A stretch of DNA of 64,000 nt, taken from the NCBI GenBank assembly GCA_003693705.1, contig RBZT01000855.1:236981-300980 (forward strand). Reading direction: 5' to 3'. The DNA comes from Polymyxa betae (lineage: Eukaryota; Endomyxa; Phytomyxea; Plasmodiophorida; Plasmodiophoridae). The notes under the pieces were generated by a model. The model ran no database searches. It saw only the letters and a list, made by a program, of their open reading frames with translations, and was not told the origin of the DNA. The translations under genes were made by a program, and so were the position numbers. Positions 1 through 13,858 of the stretch are shown here, one piece after another (the first letter of the stretch is position 1; every line of letters begins with the position of its first letter).

Positions 1-1445
1 AGAAGAGCTCAGTTGAAACCTGTTATCCAAACCGTTGTTCAATCAGGCGTTAAGTTTGTTGATGAGATCAAAATAAAGCCCGTTAAGATCGACTTGATAA
101 CCGTTCTTCGAGAGGTAAGCTCGTTTTGCAGTTCAAAACTACTATTATGTTTCTGATTGTGTCAAGGTATCACAAGGGAAAATATTTGTAGAGTTAGAGC
201 GGGCACGACTTACCCGCATTTTGGCCTCTATTTACGAAGCTGATGGCAAAATCGCGGAAGCGGCTGAAACTCTTCAGGATGTACAAGTTGAGATAATGGG
301 GACTATGGAGAAAAAAGAGAAGGCAGAATTTTTACTGGAACAAATCCGTCTTTCACTGGATAAAAATGACTTCGTTCGTGCTGAGATAATTTGCAAAAAG
401 GTTGGGAAGAAACCGATTCGAAAACATGGAATTAGAACTGAAGTTTGCTGCTTAGGTTAACAAAAGCATCCTTGGCGATGAGCCTGAATTTGAAGAATTA
501 AAATTGAAATTTTACCGGCTTATGGTGCGGTTCTATCTGCACTCCAACCGATATCTTGATATTTGTCAAGCTTATAAGTCCGTTTACGAATCGAAATCGG
601 TTAGCAACTTGTTCCAGAGGCGGAGTGTCATTTATGCTTTCCTATAGATTCAAGCATCCAAGACAGAATGGCAACCCGTTCTTCGTGCATTAACTGTTTA
701 TGCACTTTTGAGCTCTCACAGCCCAGCGCAGGCAAGTTTTTTATTTAACCTAAGAACTGTTTTTAACTAGTCTTAGCTGGATATTTTAAACTGGCTTCGT
801 GCGGAGAAAAACTTGAAAAGTCTGCCATCTTGCAAGTCAGCTGTTGAATTGTTCTGCACTCCTGAACTGATTGGCCGTCCTGTTCCCTACGAAAAGGTTA
901 GATTTTGCAATCTATATGCGTCCATCGTTAACTTTATTTAGGAATGGGCTAGTGAATTCTTTAGCGGTCCTAAAGGTGCTCAAGCCAAAGCTGATCTGGA
1001 CTGCCGTATTATCGAACATGTCAGAATCGCACCTCAGGGCTGTGGATTGAACATTAATTATCTGTAGAACATTAGGCTAATTGCAAAGAACTACACCCGA
1101 ATCTCATTTTCACGATTGGCAACATTGTTGCAGGTTTAATAATGGTTCTACACTAAAATCAATCTGACTCTCTATCAGTTAAGTCCAGAGGCTACAGAGC
1201 AGCATATCTCTGATATGGTTAGTGATAAAGCTGTCTTTGCCAAAATTGATAGGCCCGCGGGTAATGATTTATCATTTTTTCATCAGATTGCCCAAGTTTG
1301 TTTTGTAGGAGTAGTCTCATTCCGACCTGCCACCAAGCCAGATATTGTTCTAAACGAATGGTCTTCGGATATTTCTGACTTACTGTCTCTGGTCGAGAAG
1401 ACGTGTCATCTGATTAACAAGGAGATTATGATATATGGATTGTGA
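1..1445 (+). CDS. RPN5: 26S proteasome regulatory subunit RPN5 (PSMD12), 5' partial
   Basis: RPN5 is a PCI-domain subunit of the 19S lid that scaffolds the RPN11 deubiquitinase. The window opens inside the gene in frame 1. Segments matching the family, in order, are VELERARLTRILASI, LQDVQVEIMGTMEKKEKAEF, the IIEH + NIRLIAKNYTRIS segment across an intron, the PCI winged helix (LSPEATEQHISDMVSDK, VFAKIDRP), and the C-terminal LVEKTCHLINKE. Checked exons are 1-114, 167-400 and from 456; introns are about 50 bp. One intron, 732-776, appears to use a GC donor. The 3' end at 1445 is solid and about 225 bp separate it from GCN1 on the same strand. The N-terminus lies outside the window. Confidence in identity is high; some middle exon borders are inferred. 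Confidence 0.93.
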
Positions 1446-1670
1446 TCATAATCCATGATTGATAAGTCAAGTAAACTTTCTTACCTATTTTGTATGCTTG
1501 AAAATGTGAAATGTCACAACGTTGACCGATCAGTAAGATACAGTAGCCAAAGGTTTGTTATTTCGGTGTTTGTAACCATCTTGAACTTTCAACGAAATCC
1601 TACAATCGAAGCAATGCCGACGAAGTGCGTAGCGGGGGTCCATGTCTCTTTGTAAAATCTCTGTTCGTCG

Positions 1671-4600
1671 ATGCTGGATACTCTTAGAGATGCTCTTGAC
1701 AGTCGCCTGCTATCATCTGGTCGAGAAACCGTCGATCAGCTCTCCAGAAATATTTTAAAAGCAGCCAGTCCGGCTGATGCGCATGCAATTGTCGACAGCG
1801 TTTCATTCTTCGCGTTGCATCTGCCTCACAAATATGATTCGCTGACAACTGGTGTTGCCAGACTTATCTTCAACCTAATTTCCAGTGCAATTTTTGTCGA
1901 GGACGATCTAAATCGTTTAATTTCTGTCCATGTATCTATGCTGAATTTAATCAACGATCCGAAGTTGATATCGTCATCGTCGAGTCTACTTGCTCAGCTG
2001 CTTCGCCACATGCCGGTGCTATTAAACTCTTACTCTCTCTGTATCTTCTCTGTAGATTTATCAAGCAATTTTGTTGCTCTCACTGCTGCAATTCACTACG
2101 AGCCGTTCTTAGACAAGTATCGCCTCAAAGTAATTGAGGCATATTGCGATCACATTGTTGGTGGGAAACAGAAAGCGCCTCCGACTGTTTACAAAAATGG
2201 TTTCATTCCGCTGTATTCTACTCTAAATTCAGATGAAATGGACAAACTGGTCGTACCTGTCGTGGACCGGATGCTGAAACGCGCTCAGGGAAGCACCATT
2301 CAAATTATTGTGCCGCTATTCGAGAATCTCAAACTTTTCCCGATTGACAGCTATATTCCGCTGCTGAAATCTGTAATCGGTTTGAATTTACGCTCCCCGG
2401 AGGAGCGTAGAAGGAAGGCTGCTTCTCAATTATTTCGAACATTAACTTTGAAAGCAAGGAATAGCGACCTGCTTCAATCACTGATATCTGAGATTGCAGA
2501 CCATTTAAGTGGGAAGAAGGACGGATTCATTGCAAACATTGAGGAACGACTTAATGTTATCAACGCACTTGGCTCTGTAACCCATTCTCCCATAATACAT
2601 GATGTTGGGGCAAACGTTGTCGCCCTTCTTCAAGAACATTCAAAACGCGAAACTCACGATGAAGGTTTGCTTTTTGGATGCATTTTTTCTGCTACTGTTA
2701 ACGTCTTGTAGGTCGCATTGCTGTTCTTGAGTTGCTTTCGCAATTCGTGCCGCTATTGCCGCTTCCAATTCCAAATGTGCTTGTATCCTATATTGAACAA
2801 ACCATTATAAAGACCGGGACGTCTAAACCTGACACTATTGTTGGGCATTTGATTGTGCTGTTATCCATTATCCGGAAGTCCAAGGACTCGGTTAGTTCAA
2901 ATATGCTCTCGGCTGTCGAGAAGATCTTGAATGAAAATTTCAACAAATCTCAGCTCCGCACTGCATCTCTCGCATGTACCACTGCTAATTATGAGCTTCG
3001 ATTGAGCTAACGTTTTTTTGAAGGTCTGGCAATTTTATGTCAACTGGGCAACGATGAAGTAGTGTCGAAATTTCTTTTAACTGCTGAAGCGTCGTTTGCC
3101 ACGTCATTTAAAAGCATAATTCAAGGTTCTGCCAGAGAATCGTTTTTGCTTGGAACAATCATTAATTCGCTGTTCGCAAATCGTATTGGCGCAGGTGTGT
3201 CTTAATGTTATCCTCATGGGAATTCTCAGTCATGTTTGCTAGTTTGGTCTGCAAACGGTTCTTACCGAAATGTATTTGATGCTATAATTGCATTGTTGGT
3301 GAGACCTGAAAACGCTGTAAACATATCTGCCTTTCACTTGATTCGAGGTATAATCGCTTGTTCCTGCTTCCAGCCACTCTGACACTCCGTCAGATTTTCC
3401 ACAATTAGCTCCTGACATCATTCAATCGTTTTACCGACTGCTCTTCACTAGAATATATCCAGAGAGTGCTACGAAGCCGACTCCGTTTCAGTTATTGGCA
3501 ATACTTCGTTACGTCGCTACTATTCAGTCATTAGATACAGATTCGTTCTTGACTGCTGCTCTTATTTGCCATGTCAGGTTTTTCTGTTTATCTACTGTTA
3601 TGGAGTCTCATTTGATTACAGCATCCGGCCTTACGGAGGTCAGCTCGGGAGAAGATCAACAGCTCGCCTTGGGATCATTTTTATCGGAAACAGTCGAAAA
3701 ACGTGGCTTTGCTGTTTGCTAAAAGCATCGATACCATTGTTGAACTAGTTTTTTCTGGTACATGTTTGCTTGGTTCAGACCAGGACTGCTTTCTTGCTGG
3801 TTCGAATTTCATCGCAACTGTCATCGACACCAGTCCATCGTGCTATGAACCCGTCTTTAATCAATTAAAAAAGCACTTAGACTGCTCGGCTTTGTCAGCC
3901 CTGTCTGAAACAGATCTGGCTATTTTCTCGGTTCCAGATGGACAGGTCTGGTCTTCTGCATTACCTGGTCTATCATCTCTGATTTTGCCAAGATTGCCAA
4001 AGTATCATCATCATCCACCTCCCCTGTCAATGTGACACCAAGAGTTGGGCGCTCTAAGCAGATGTCGGATGAGGAATGGGCCGCTAAAGTAAATCCGTTT
4101 TTGTTGCTTAATCGGCATTTCTAATTGGAAAAGGTCCAATCTGAGATCGATAGCAAGAAAGGGTTAATGAAGAAAGACGAAGAGTTGGTTGAAGTCAAGA
4201 GACAGAACGAAATTCGTGCACGCATTTCTTCGCTGCTTTTGCCTATTCAATGCTCTTTGGAGGCAATTCGGTTTTTGTGCCTCCGGCTGCAAAAGTCGTT
4301 CACCGAAACGATACTGTCTTCTCAGTATTGTTTCCTGTTGGATGCGATCTGCCAATTGGCTCCTTTTTCTTTAATAACTGCCCAAGTCAGACAAACACTT
4401 GCCAGTATTGCTAATACCGGTATTAATCTATTCCCTTTGCTGTTCCTCTTTCGTTTGTCGCTCATTCTTGTTGTATGGATAGGGCTCGAAGGTCGAATTA
4501 GCTCTCAGCATGGCGATCTTATCGCTTACGCTGTTGCTGTTTCATCTCAGTTTGGGTCGAAGACTTTCCAGCACGATTCTCCTGTCCTCAAAACTGTATT

Positions 4601-7600
4601 CGAGATATTCTGCGCTCGTTTCTTTTGTTCTGACCATCGATCAGGTAAGTGATGCTGTCCATGCACTCGTTCAAGGTTCGGTGGAGTCGCGGCTGTTCTC
4701 CGGCTCTACTATTCGCTTTTTAATGCCTCTATTCGAAGCTGCTGCTGCGTGCCTTTCGTTATCTACTTCGATGCAGTGCATTTCAGTGCTGACTGCACAT
4801 TCAACGGTCTCTGATCTCCCTGTGGACCGTGTTTTGGATCTATCATTAGAGATTCTGAAAGTTCCTCGAGGTGCACCGGATGCAAATACGCTTCTTCACG
4901 GTGTCAGTCCCTATTTAAAACCGATCCATATTGACGCTCTTATTGACGATCGTGGTCTGCTTTCTTCAAGTCCTTTTTCTCGCAAGGTTGCTCTTGAAAC
5001 TTTGGCGCTTTCATCATTGCTTCACTCTCCTAATTCTCCAGAGCTGGTTGCAAAACTGTTCTTAATGACCCACGATGACGATGCTGAACAAAATCTAAAA
5101 AGTGATGCCGAGCGTATCTGGCATCAGTTCGGATTCAAGTACATTCCAATTATTCATATTCTGACCCCGCTGCTCTCCCACCCGACTCCTTGGGTCCGTC
5201 GCACTGCTGCTATTAGCTTCGGCTATGCTATTCGCCGGCAAGACGATGCTGATCTGCAGATTGCTTCGCTCTTAAATCTGATCAAAAACAATCCTGATGA
5301 GATGGTCCAATCGCAGTTCGACATTGATGCCCGAGAAATTGGTTTGATGAGTTTCAGTTTTGGCTGTATTCTGCTCACCGTATTCTAGATCGATCTGCAA
5401 CGAGGGTGTCAGCTTTTATTGCTCTTGGTTATGCCGCTCCAGCTCTGTCCCAAGACAGTATAATGAATTCCGTTCAGTAATATTCTGTAGTATCAACTCT
5501 CAGTTCGTGCTTAACAAGTTTTTTCCAGGTTTATTCTTGAAACAGGATTTCTCGATAAAAAACCTGCTGTTTGGAATGCAGCACTGCAAGCTGGATTGTC
5601 AATCATCAGTACAGATCTGGACGCATCGTCTGTCCGTGATCTTCAGTTGCTCCTTGATAAGGGTTTGTCATTGGGTATCGATAGTGGTATGTTGTCCTGT
5701 CGGCAGCTCTTTATACTTTCCTTATCGTTATTCAGTATCCGAAGGCGCTATCGTTCTGATTGGCCGCCTGGCTCAGTTTTTAGATCCGAAAACTGACTCT
5801 GAACAAGTTAAAGCCGTTTTTTCACGCCTGATTGATGCTCTTCGAATTCCGTAAGTTTCTTCACGTGTCCTCTTGTCTTCCTTTGTCATCTTATGGCCAG
5901 GTCGTATTCCGTTCAATGTGCTGTTGCCGAGTGTCTTGTCCCGTTGGCAGGAATGCTTCAGGATGATGAACAGAAGCAAGAAGCGTTCAACCGTTTGATT
6001 GAAACCGTTTCGGGTGGGAAAACCTATGGCGACAGAAAAGGCGCTGCTCTTGGTCTGGCAGGGCTTGTTAAAGGACTTCGGATTTCGAGCTTGAAAAAGT
6101 CATTTTCTGCCACTTTTCGACCGTTTGCTAAAGGATGCCTCAGGTACGGAGTACTGAGCGCCCTCACCACGATGGCGAAGGATAAGCGATCTCATACAAA
6201 GCAAGGTGCCTTGTTCTGTTATGAAGCACTTTTTTCGGCTCTTGGGAAGCGATTCGAGCCATATCTGCCGCATTTGATTCCCGATCTGCTCGCTTCTTTT
6301 GGGGACCCGGTTAGCGAAGTTCGCGAAGCCACTCAAGAGGTGTGCCAACTGCTTGCCATTTTTGACTGTTTAGTGGGTGATGTAATACGTTTTGTTTAGG
6401 CTACTCGTGTCGTTATGGCTCATGTGACAGCTCAGGGTGTCAAGATGATGTTGCCTCATATTCTTAAGGTTTACCGCAACACCGCCTGTGTCTAACCCTA
6501 TATTCAGTGTTCTCAGGCTCTTGACGACGATCAATGGCGAACCAAAGTCGAATCGATTGGTATCTCGTTCTGTTTCTCCTAAATTAAGGTTTGGTGAATG
6601 GGGGATTTCAGGAATGTTGGGCTCAATGGCGTTTTGCGCTCCCCGGCAACTTTGTGCTTTCCTTCCGACTGTTGTACCTCGACTTACTCGCTGTTTGGCC
6701 GATCCACATCCAAAAGTTCAAGAAGGCGGTAAAAAGGCCCTGGCTGAAATTGGTTCAGTGGTCAGTTTTTTTCATTTCGAAGCTGACTCAAATTCAACTG
6801 TTTTCAGATTCGAAACCCAGAAATTCAGTCTTTGGTGCCTTCTTTGTTAGCCGCTTTGATAGATCCGTCTTCTAGCACTCGGGACGCCTTACAACAACTT
6901 CTTGATACTTCGTTCGTCAATTCTGTCGATGCTCCCTCGTTGGCGCTGATCATCCCCATTGTAAAACGAGGCTTACATGACCGATCGCCTTCCGTTAAAC
7001 GAATGGTGATGTCTCGCTTACAGCCGATTTTTTGCTTATATGTTATCGAATTAGGCCGCATTAATTGTCGGTACTATTTGCGAATTCCTTCGCGATGTTT
7101 CTGCGATTTTACCTTACACCAAGTCCCTGCTGGATGATCTACAAAAAGTTCTAATCGATCCCATTCCTGACGTTCGGGCTTCCAGTGCCCGAGCAATGGG
7201 TCTCCTCTTCAAAGGTGTCGGTGAAGTACATTTCCCGAACTTAATCGGTGCGGTAACGACCTCGTTGTGGTATTCATCTAACTGTTGCTTTAGATTGGCT
7301 TCTTCAGATGCTCTACACGAATACCTCCAGTGTTGAAAGAAATGGTGGTGCTCAGGTATTTCACCACAAGTCAGACGCTGTTTCTCTTCTAAGCGCGTTG
7401 TCAGGGTTTAGCTCAGGTGCTCGCAGCACGTGGGCTTTCAGCGCTTTCTGACTATTTGGATGTCATCCTGGAGGGCGCTGGTCATAACGAATCTAATGTA
7501 AGGGAAGCGTATATGGAGATTTGGGTTTATCTTCCAAGGGCCTTTGGCGGCCCGCTTCACATCTATCTGGAAAGGGCTCTGCCAGTTATTATCAATGTAT

Positions 7601-10600
7601 GTGTCTTAGTATTTTCCCAACGTTGCTGTTGGAGTTGCCAAATACGGTTTAGGGTCTTGCAGATGATAAAGAAGCGGTACGCTCCATGTCGCTATCCGCA
7701 GGAAAGTCTTTGATTACTGCTTACGGTGCCGACCATTTCGTTATCTTCCTGCCGTTTTTGCAAGAAAGCTTACGACATGAAGTTTGGCGCGTCCGAGAAC
7801 ACACCTGCGTTCTCATCGGCGACGTTCTCGCCCGAATTTGCGGAGCCCAGGTTTGAACAAAATTTTAAGGCTATGACAACCATTAAGGGCTTTAATTTTT
7901 TGCTTATAGGTCAGCATCGTCGCCAGTGACCATATCGAATTCGATATGGATGACCAGCGAAAGGTTGAAAATGAAGAGGTTGGCATCTCTATGTTTGCGA
8001 CTTCTAGATTATTTTAAGAATGTCTTACAGGCGGTTCTATCTGCACTCGGACGTTCTTCTCGTGATCGCTTGTTTTCTGATCTATTCATTGTCCAAGCTG
8101 ATAGCGCTAGCAATGTTCAGCAGACATCCTGGCTGGTTTGGAAGTCTTTAGTCGCTAACACGAATCGGATGTTGGCGGATATCATGCCCGTCCTAATGGA
8201 AAATGTCATCAAGTCTCTTTCCGACCCCGATTTCGAGCGTCGAACGGCCGCAAGCAAATCTCTTGGATCAATGTCTGTATCGTGCTATTAGTTTTATGCG
8301 ATTGTTTGCTTCTTTGTATGATCACCATTTTTTTGTTCTTTCTGGTATCATTTCCACCATATGCTCAATCTTGCTTTAGGGTTCAACGCAGCGGTGAGAT
8401 TGTTCTCCCCATCATCATCCCTATCTTAGAGGGAGGTTTATCCTCCCCATCTGCTGCAATTCGTCAAGGTGTCTGTTTCGGTATGAGCGAAGTTATGGCG
8501 TCTGCATCTAAAGACAGCATCACTGCCTACATGTCCGCTCTGATTCCGGCAATCCGCTCTGCGCTCTGCGATGAAAGCGAAATGGTTCGTGTTGCGGCCG
8601 CCCGATCGTTTGAAACTTTGGTTCGTAACACTGGTCCACGAGCCGTTGCGGATATTGTTCCCCCGCTCGTCAAAGAACTTTCGGAGGATTTTGCTGTCAA
8701 CTCGCTGCTGATTTTGCAGGGACTACGTCAGGTTCTTCAGGTTCGAAGCAGTCCTGTTTTGAATCATCTCATTCCCGCTGTGGTAAGTCTTTTTCGAGTT
8801 TGCCTTCTGCTTGGCTTATCTTTGAACCAGATTTCGAGACCGATAACACCGTTTTATGCGAAGGCGCTGGCGTCATTATCCGATGTTTATGGGCCAGCTA
8901 TCGATATGCATATCGATACGGTGATGCCTTGGTATCTTGATGGCATTGCCAATACACAGGATCCGAACACATATGAGATATTGGCTGATGCAGCCACTTC
9001 TTTCCTTCTAGGTCTTCATAAAGATGTAAAATAGTCTCTGTCATGCTTACTTTGCCCTAATTCTGGTTTGTAGGCGACCCATTCCGTTGTGCAGTCTCTA
9101 TGCTCGTCGCTGGATGAACGTCGGCGGAATGCATCGACATCACTGATGCTTATTTCTACCAAACTTCTTGGCTCTTTCTGCTCCTCGTCTCAATCCGATT
9201 ACTCTTCTGAGTTGGAGTATGACATTCTACGCTCTTGTATCATGATAATGATTCTTTAAATAGATCTATTTTGGGTTCGCTACTGTCGCTGTTGATCTCT
9301 GCTGAGGACGATCTTCAAAATGCAGCCGCGGAAAGCTTACTTCAGGTGACAACGACGAGCAATAAGGTAATATTTGTTTTTAAAACTGCTGGTTTCCGAC
9401 ATTATGAAAGGATGAGCTCGTCTGTCATCTTGTGTACGTTCGGCAGTCCATCCAACGTTTAGCTCGAGATTGTGCTCGCAAGTCAAAAGCTGAACAGGTT
9501 TGCTATCCAAAGTCGTATTCTTCGATTGTTCATCAGTGAAACAGATTGTGATTCCTGGTCTTTGTCAGCCCTCGGGAATTGCTGCTATCTTGCCGATCTA
9601 TCAGTACGGGTTATTGAATGGTTCACCTGAGCAACGACAGCAAGCGGCTACTGCTCTTGGTGATCTGATCACTTATACCACACCATTTGCTCTCAAGCCT
9701 TACGTCATCAAGATTACTGGTCCGATTCGTTTGTCCCTTTATTTTATCGTTGCTCATGTACTCGATTAGGCCCATTGATCCGTATTGTCGGTGATCGTTT
9801 CCCATCCTCGGTTAAGGCCGCCATTCTGACAACTTTGGGCTTGCTTCTGGACAAAGCGGGACCTTTCATGAAACCATTCGTACCTCAACTTCAAGCGACA
9901 TTCACTAAAAGTCTGAGAGATCCCGATTCGTCCGTCCGCTCGAGTGCTGCACCGGCTCTGGCTTCTCTCTTGGTGTTGGCGCCCAAAAAGGTCGACCCTC
10001 TGGTGCAAGAAATCGTCTCTGCATATTTTGAAGATAATGGGCCGGTCTCATATACGATGGTCTCAGCGTTATGCGCTCTGTTATCTACTGTGGTATGAAG
10101 AGTGCTGTTAATCATATCCATCTTAGGGGTTTTTTAGGGATCCGAGATATCTCCTGAGCTTTATGGTTCTGTACAAGACGCTTTAGTGTCGGCTTTGTCG
10201 AAAGACTCAGATTCTTGTCGATCAACCGCTGCAACTGGGTTAGGACATCTGTCCGGGATTGTATCTGATCCTGAATGTCGCCAGCTGTTTGAGCGCGTTT
10301 CATCTCCTTCGGTATCAAGTGATTGGGAGGTCGATATCGTTCTTGTCTCGTACCAACTCCACTGATAACTTTTAACAGGCGCGTCATGGCTTAGCTTTAG
10401 CTTGTGCTGCTATCATTCGTCGAGCTGGAGCCAAATTGGATGGCAAATCTTGTCTAATGGCGGTGCAATCCTCACTTCGTGATACCGATTCTACTGTCAG
10501 ACAGGCTGGATTAATTATGGGAGCTGCATTTTCGGTTGTATCGCAGGGTGAAACAGTCGATCTTGCTCTGTCTTCAATGATCGACCTTTCACGTGATCGT

Positions 10601-10900
10601 AATGCTGATGTTCGTATGGAATTCTCCAACCAAATCAACTTCCTGGGCAAATCGCATCCGAACGTGCTTCTGACACGAACCGATGTTCTGAACCAAGTCG
10701 TTAATGTTCTGCTTGCGTTGATCAACGATGGCAGTCAATCTGTGTCGTTGGCCTCACAGAATGCATTGGGTCACACTTTGCAGCTTCATCGCGGTCGAAC
10801 TCACACGTTCGATTCTTATCTGAAGACTGTCGATGTCAACACATCGGCAGCGCTGGATAAGTTTGCCAGAAGGTCGCGTCTATTTCGGTCAGCAGCCTGA
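1671..10900 (+). CDS. GCN1: GCN1, HEAT-repeat activator of the GCN2 kinase
   Basis: GCN1 binds translating, collided ribosomes and presents uncharged tRNA to the kinase GCN2. The span, minus some twenty or more introns of about 50 bp, encodes roughly 2,650 residues, the usual GCN1 length. HEAT repeats run throughout. The strongest matches are the EF3-like segment near 7,410-7,840 ([39 protein letters not shown]) and the C-terminal RWD-binding region near 8,390-8,790 ([39 protein letters not shown]). The first exon is 1671 to about 2650; the ATG at 1671 is the first in a long open frame. The stop at 10,898-10,900 follows [11 protein letters not shown] 51-bp GT-AG intron just before that stop could instead continue the frame downstream (see findings). 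Identity is certain; many internal splice sites were not individually fixed. Confidence 0.93.
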
Positions 10901-11640
10901 TCTTCATGAAATAAACTCCAATTAGACTCACCAATCAGTTTCGAAGATTATGATTTTGTTGGTTCACTGATCATTTGACCTAAGTCGATTCTGGTCACAA
11001 TTTTTCAATTCAATGCAGATTTACTGGACTTAGGGTATTTCACTCAGATCCGTGAAACCCTGAAACAAGTAACATATTTTATGACTCCTTGTAAGAAGGG
11101 GTTCAGGTTATGTAGATAGAGCTGTGTTCGAAATTGAGCACCTGATTCACGGTGACTCTCCAAGCACAGACCTTTCAATAGGACACGAACGAATAAACCC
11201 AAGATTTGAATTGAAACCGTACCAGCAAGAGGCAGTAGTCCAAGACCAAGTCTATAGGAAGGGGGAATGGCTCAAGATCTAGTTAATGGGATGCAACACA
11301 GACGACGAAGTCGTTGAAGCAGATAAATCCCTTATAGTTAAATATGGATGGTGCTCTTTAGAGTCTTCTGGTTCGTCGTTCGTTGATAGATGTGGACTGT
11401 GCTGTGTTGTTTTGATCTAATGCTTAGACTTTCATAAGAATCTACCGGTAGCGATTTGCTAATAAAGTAAATTCCTTTTCCCAGCGAGCCTATAACCCAG
11501 CCCGTCAATGGTATGAAGTCTCGTTTGAATGATTGGGCGTATGTTTCTTATGGAAATTGTTTAGACTAGATTCAATGCGGATGGTACCTGTAATTTAATT
11601 TCGGTTCCTGTTCGTTTAGTGCCGAACCATTCCATATATG
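10901..11640. other. Sequence downstream of GCN1, no firm gene
   Basis: This stretch contains an AATAAA-like signal at about 10,909-10,914, right after the GCN1 stop. It also holds a possible spliced extension of GCN1 ending near 11,145 and an unspliced frame of about 55 codons around 11,120-11,281. None of these has a recognisable domain. The rest looks non-coding. Confidence 0.4.
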
Positions 11641-11901
11641 TTTTGACGTGTACTTGGTTGTGCTGAGAATCGTATTGTTGATATTGCCAACGAGTTGTTG
11701 AAAAGGGTTGTATCAACTGGTCGTCAGGTACCCCGTCATGTAGCTTTGTAGATTACGGCCAACGGCTCTACAAATACGGTCAACAACTGCAAGGTCCGAA
11801 TTGAAGATTTCAGGTCGTTGAACATAATGATGATGTCCTTGAAATGATTGTATTGGTTTCATTTCGTAATACATTCCAGAATTCTTACAATATGTAGGAA
11901 C

Positions 11902-12530
11902 ATGAGCAGTTACCGTCCGGTTGCCAACGACCCTGCTCTAGGGCGCTTCTCGCCTGCTATCCCTGCCGGTGCTGTCGACAGGGACGCTGTCGGCAGAGAT
12001 TCGATACGCAAACGGAAGATTCATCAATTGGCATCGATTCTGTAGTAACTGCGCCTGGACTTCACAGCAATTAATTGACCAAAAGGGACAATAACAGCTC
12101 CAAAGCTGTTAGTCCAGGGCTCACTTAAACAGTACTACACACGTTGCATCCTGGGCTAGCTTTCGTTGCTGAAGTTGATCTTGCGGAAATTCGAACTTCG
12201 CAGGCCATTTCACAAGCTGCTGGTGCTGATGTGGCGCCACCCTGGTTTGCCGGAGCGATGGCCTTAACGATTGCTTCATTACAAGCGCGTCTTGAAAACA
12301 TTTCGCGCTTTCGCTCAAATCGATTGGTATGCAGCCTCGATTACTATTGTACTCGTTTATTTACGCTTAAATTGACTCAGGAGTTTGCTACACAGAAGCG
12401 TCTTCCGAATGTTATGCCATTTAAAGTTGATGCCGAATTTTCGTACGGCCCTCCTATCCCCGCGATGGATCCGCCCAGGATTCCTGCAAATATTGCTGCC
12501 ATATTTGCCGCTCCTGCTCCAATGAAATGA
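11902..12530 (+). CDS. Hypothetical protein, probable multi-exon gene
   Basis: Not recognised. The better-supported part is an open frame from about 12,165 to 12,530, interrupted by a credible intron (donor after RFRSNRL near 12,327, acceptor near 12,380 before EFATQKRLPN). The C-terminus is rich in Pro, Ala and Ile (PPIPAMDPPRIPANIAA). An upstream ATG at 11,902 opens a short frame (MSSYRPVANDP), but its splice to the downstream exon could not be made in phase with one typical intron. An earlier exon-like stretch (IVDIANELLKRVVSTGRQ near 11,670) may belong to the same gene. No signal peptide, membrane segment or known domain is visible. Start and exon set are uncertain. Confidence 0.35.
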
Positions 12531-13130
12531 ACCCTAAGAATCAAAAGGGGAGGCAAACTAGAGAACTAGAAGAAGACCACAGGAGCAAGACGGAAGAGGA
12601 CAGAACTAAAACGAGAAGACGAAACGAATGACCGCAGCCGAATTGGGCTATATCTGCAGATGGTACAATATTACCGCCGATATCGTTCCTGGTGATCTTC
12701 TGCACGAGCAGCGTCGAAAACACTTCAGGATTTACATATTTCCATTGTTCAGTTTCCTTACATACAGTATATGTTTGTAATTGTACCTAACCGACCATGC
12801 CAGGCTCTGAATCCGTCGGGCTACCGTTAAGAGGGATGCCCGGCAACTGATCCTTCCGGGCGATCATTCTGCACACCAAGCAGACGCGATACGCGGATGA
12901 ATGCGATAACGATTTACTCCTGGAGAATCATAGCGATGTGTAGGTCTCACCACCGTCTTCAAACATCTCTATTCCTAATATTCCAAGTTCTGTCTGTCTG
13001 TACATCTCTAGGGTTTAGGAACTTGTCATTATCGCATTAAATATTGTGACAGCGGGTGAGCGTCTCGATGGCAGGATCAGGTGTCGGGCGCCGGGTTGGA
13101 GAGGCGGGTAGGGTTTGGGTGAATCTGTTG
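12531..13130. other. Intergenic, purine-rich, no gene seen
   Basis: There is a purine-rich tract at about 12,540-12,630, then ordinary sequence without a convincing ORF on either strand. Single telomere-like words (AGGGTTTAGG near 13,011 and TAGGGTTTGGG near 13,110) occur but are not arrayed. Confidence 0.5.
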
Positions 13131-13730
13131 TCACCTCTGTCGCGATTCATGTGATCTACATTTGATGCTTCCCTTTAACCTTGGGTAAGAACTGCTTTGG
13201 AAGATATCGTCGATGGAAATCTCTTCCAACTGGCATGAAATGATGATGTGAATTAAGACATAGATTCCATAGGCTGCAATTTGTTCATCTCCCAGATCAA
13301 GTTCCTCTATCCATCGTCCAGATGCGTCATCATAATGAGTTTCGGGGACATGGCTGCAATGGATCTGCTTTCGAGCATGGTCGATTAACAGGACCATATC
13401 GGCGAATCACCAATCGATGTCGCTGATGCATATTGCCCAGATACAGGAGGATTTGGTTGTCTTCAGTCTCGAGCTCTTCAGAGGTTGGATCGACATGCGA
13501 TAACATATCATTTATTATCATGATCTATAGAACTCACAAACTGATAGATGGAATCTACGCCCATTCTTGTATGAACCTGCCCAATCCTTGTCACAGCGCT
13601 TGAAATTTCGATTCAAATCTCGCGAACAGAGATGGTCCGGCAAAGTGATCGTGGCACTCGTCCGGCCCCTGAATTCGTCATTTCCATTTCGTTTGTCGGT
13701 CACACAGCTCACAATTGCATTGAACAACAT
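13131..13730 (-). CDS. Hypothetical protein, weak multi-exon model
   Basis: Not recognised. Three overlapping minus-strand frames can be linked by short GT-AG introns. The first lies at 13,730-13,518 (begins MLFNAIVSCVTDKRNG, with TSATITLPDHLCS). The second is around 13,500-13,410 (SHVDPTSEELETEDNQILL). The third is 13,370-13,131 (CSHVPETHYDDASGRW, EELDLGDEQIAAYGIYVLIH). The protein-like, mildly acidic composition is the only support. No domain, signal peptide or membrane helix was seen. It sits head-to-head with the secreted protein gene that starts at 13,859. It could equally be non-coding. Confidence 0.3.
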
Positions 13731-13858
13731 GGAGCGCTGCTCTGCAGCTACAGACTAACAGCATTGTACCAGTTACAGTCTGTGTAGAAGTTCTGTCCAT
13801 GACCAACTGGCTCATTTCCGAATTCCTGTAAATCGCCTCTCCTAGGTCTTAGGTCACG

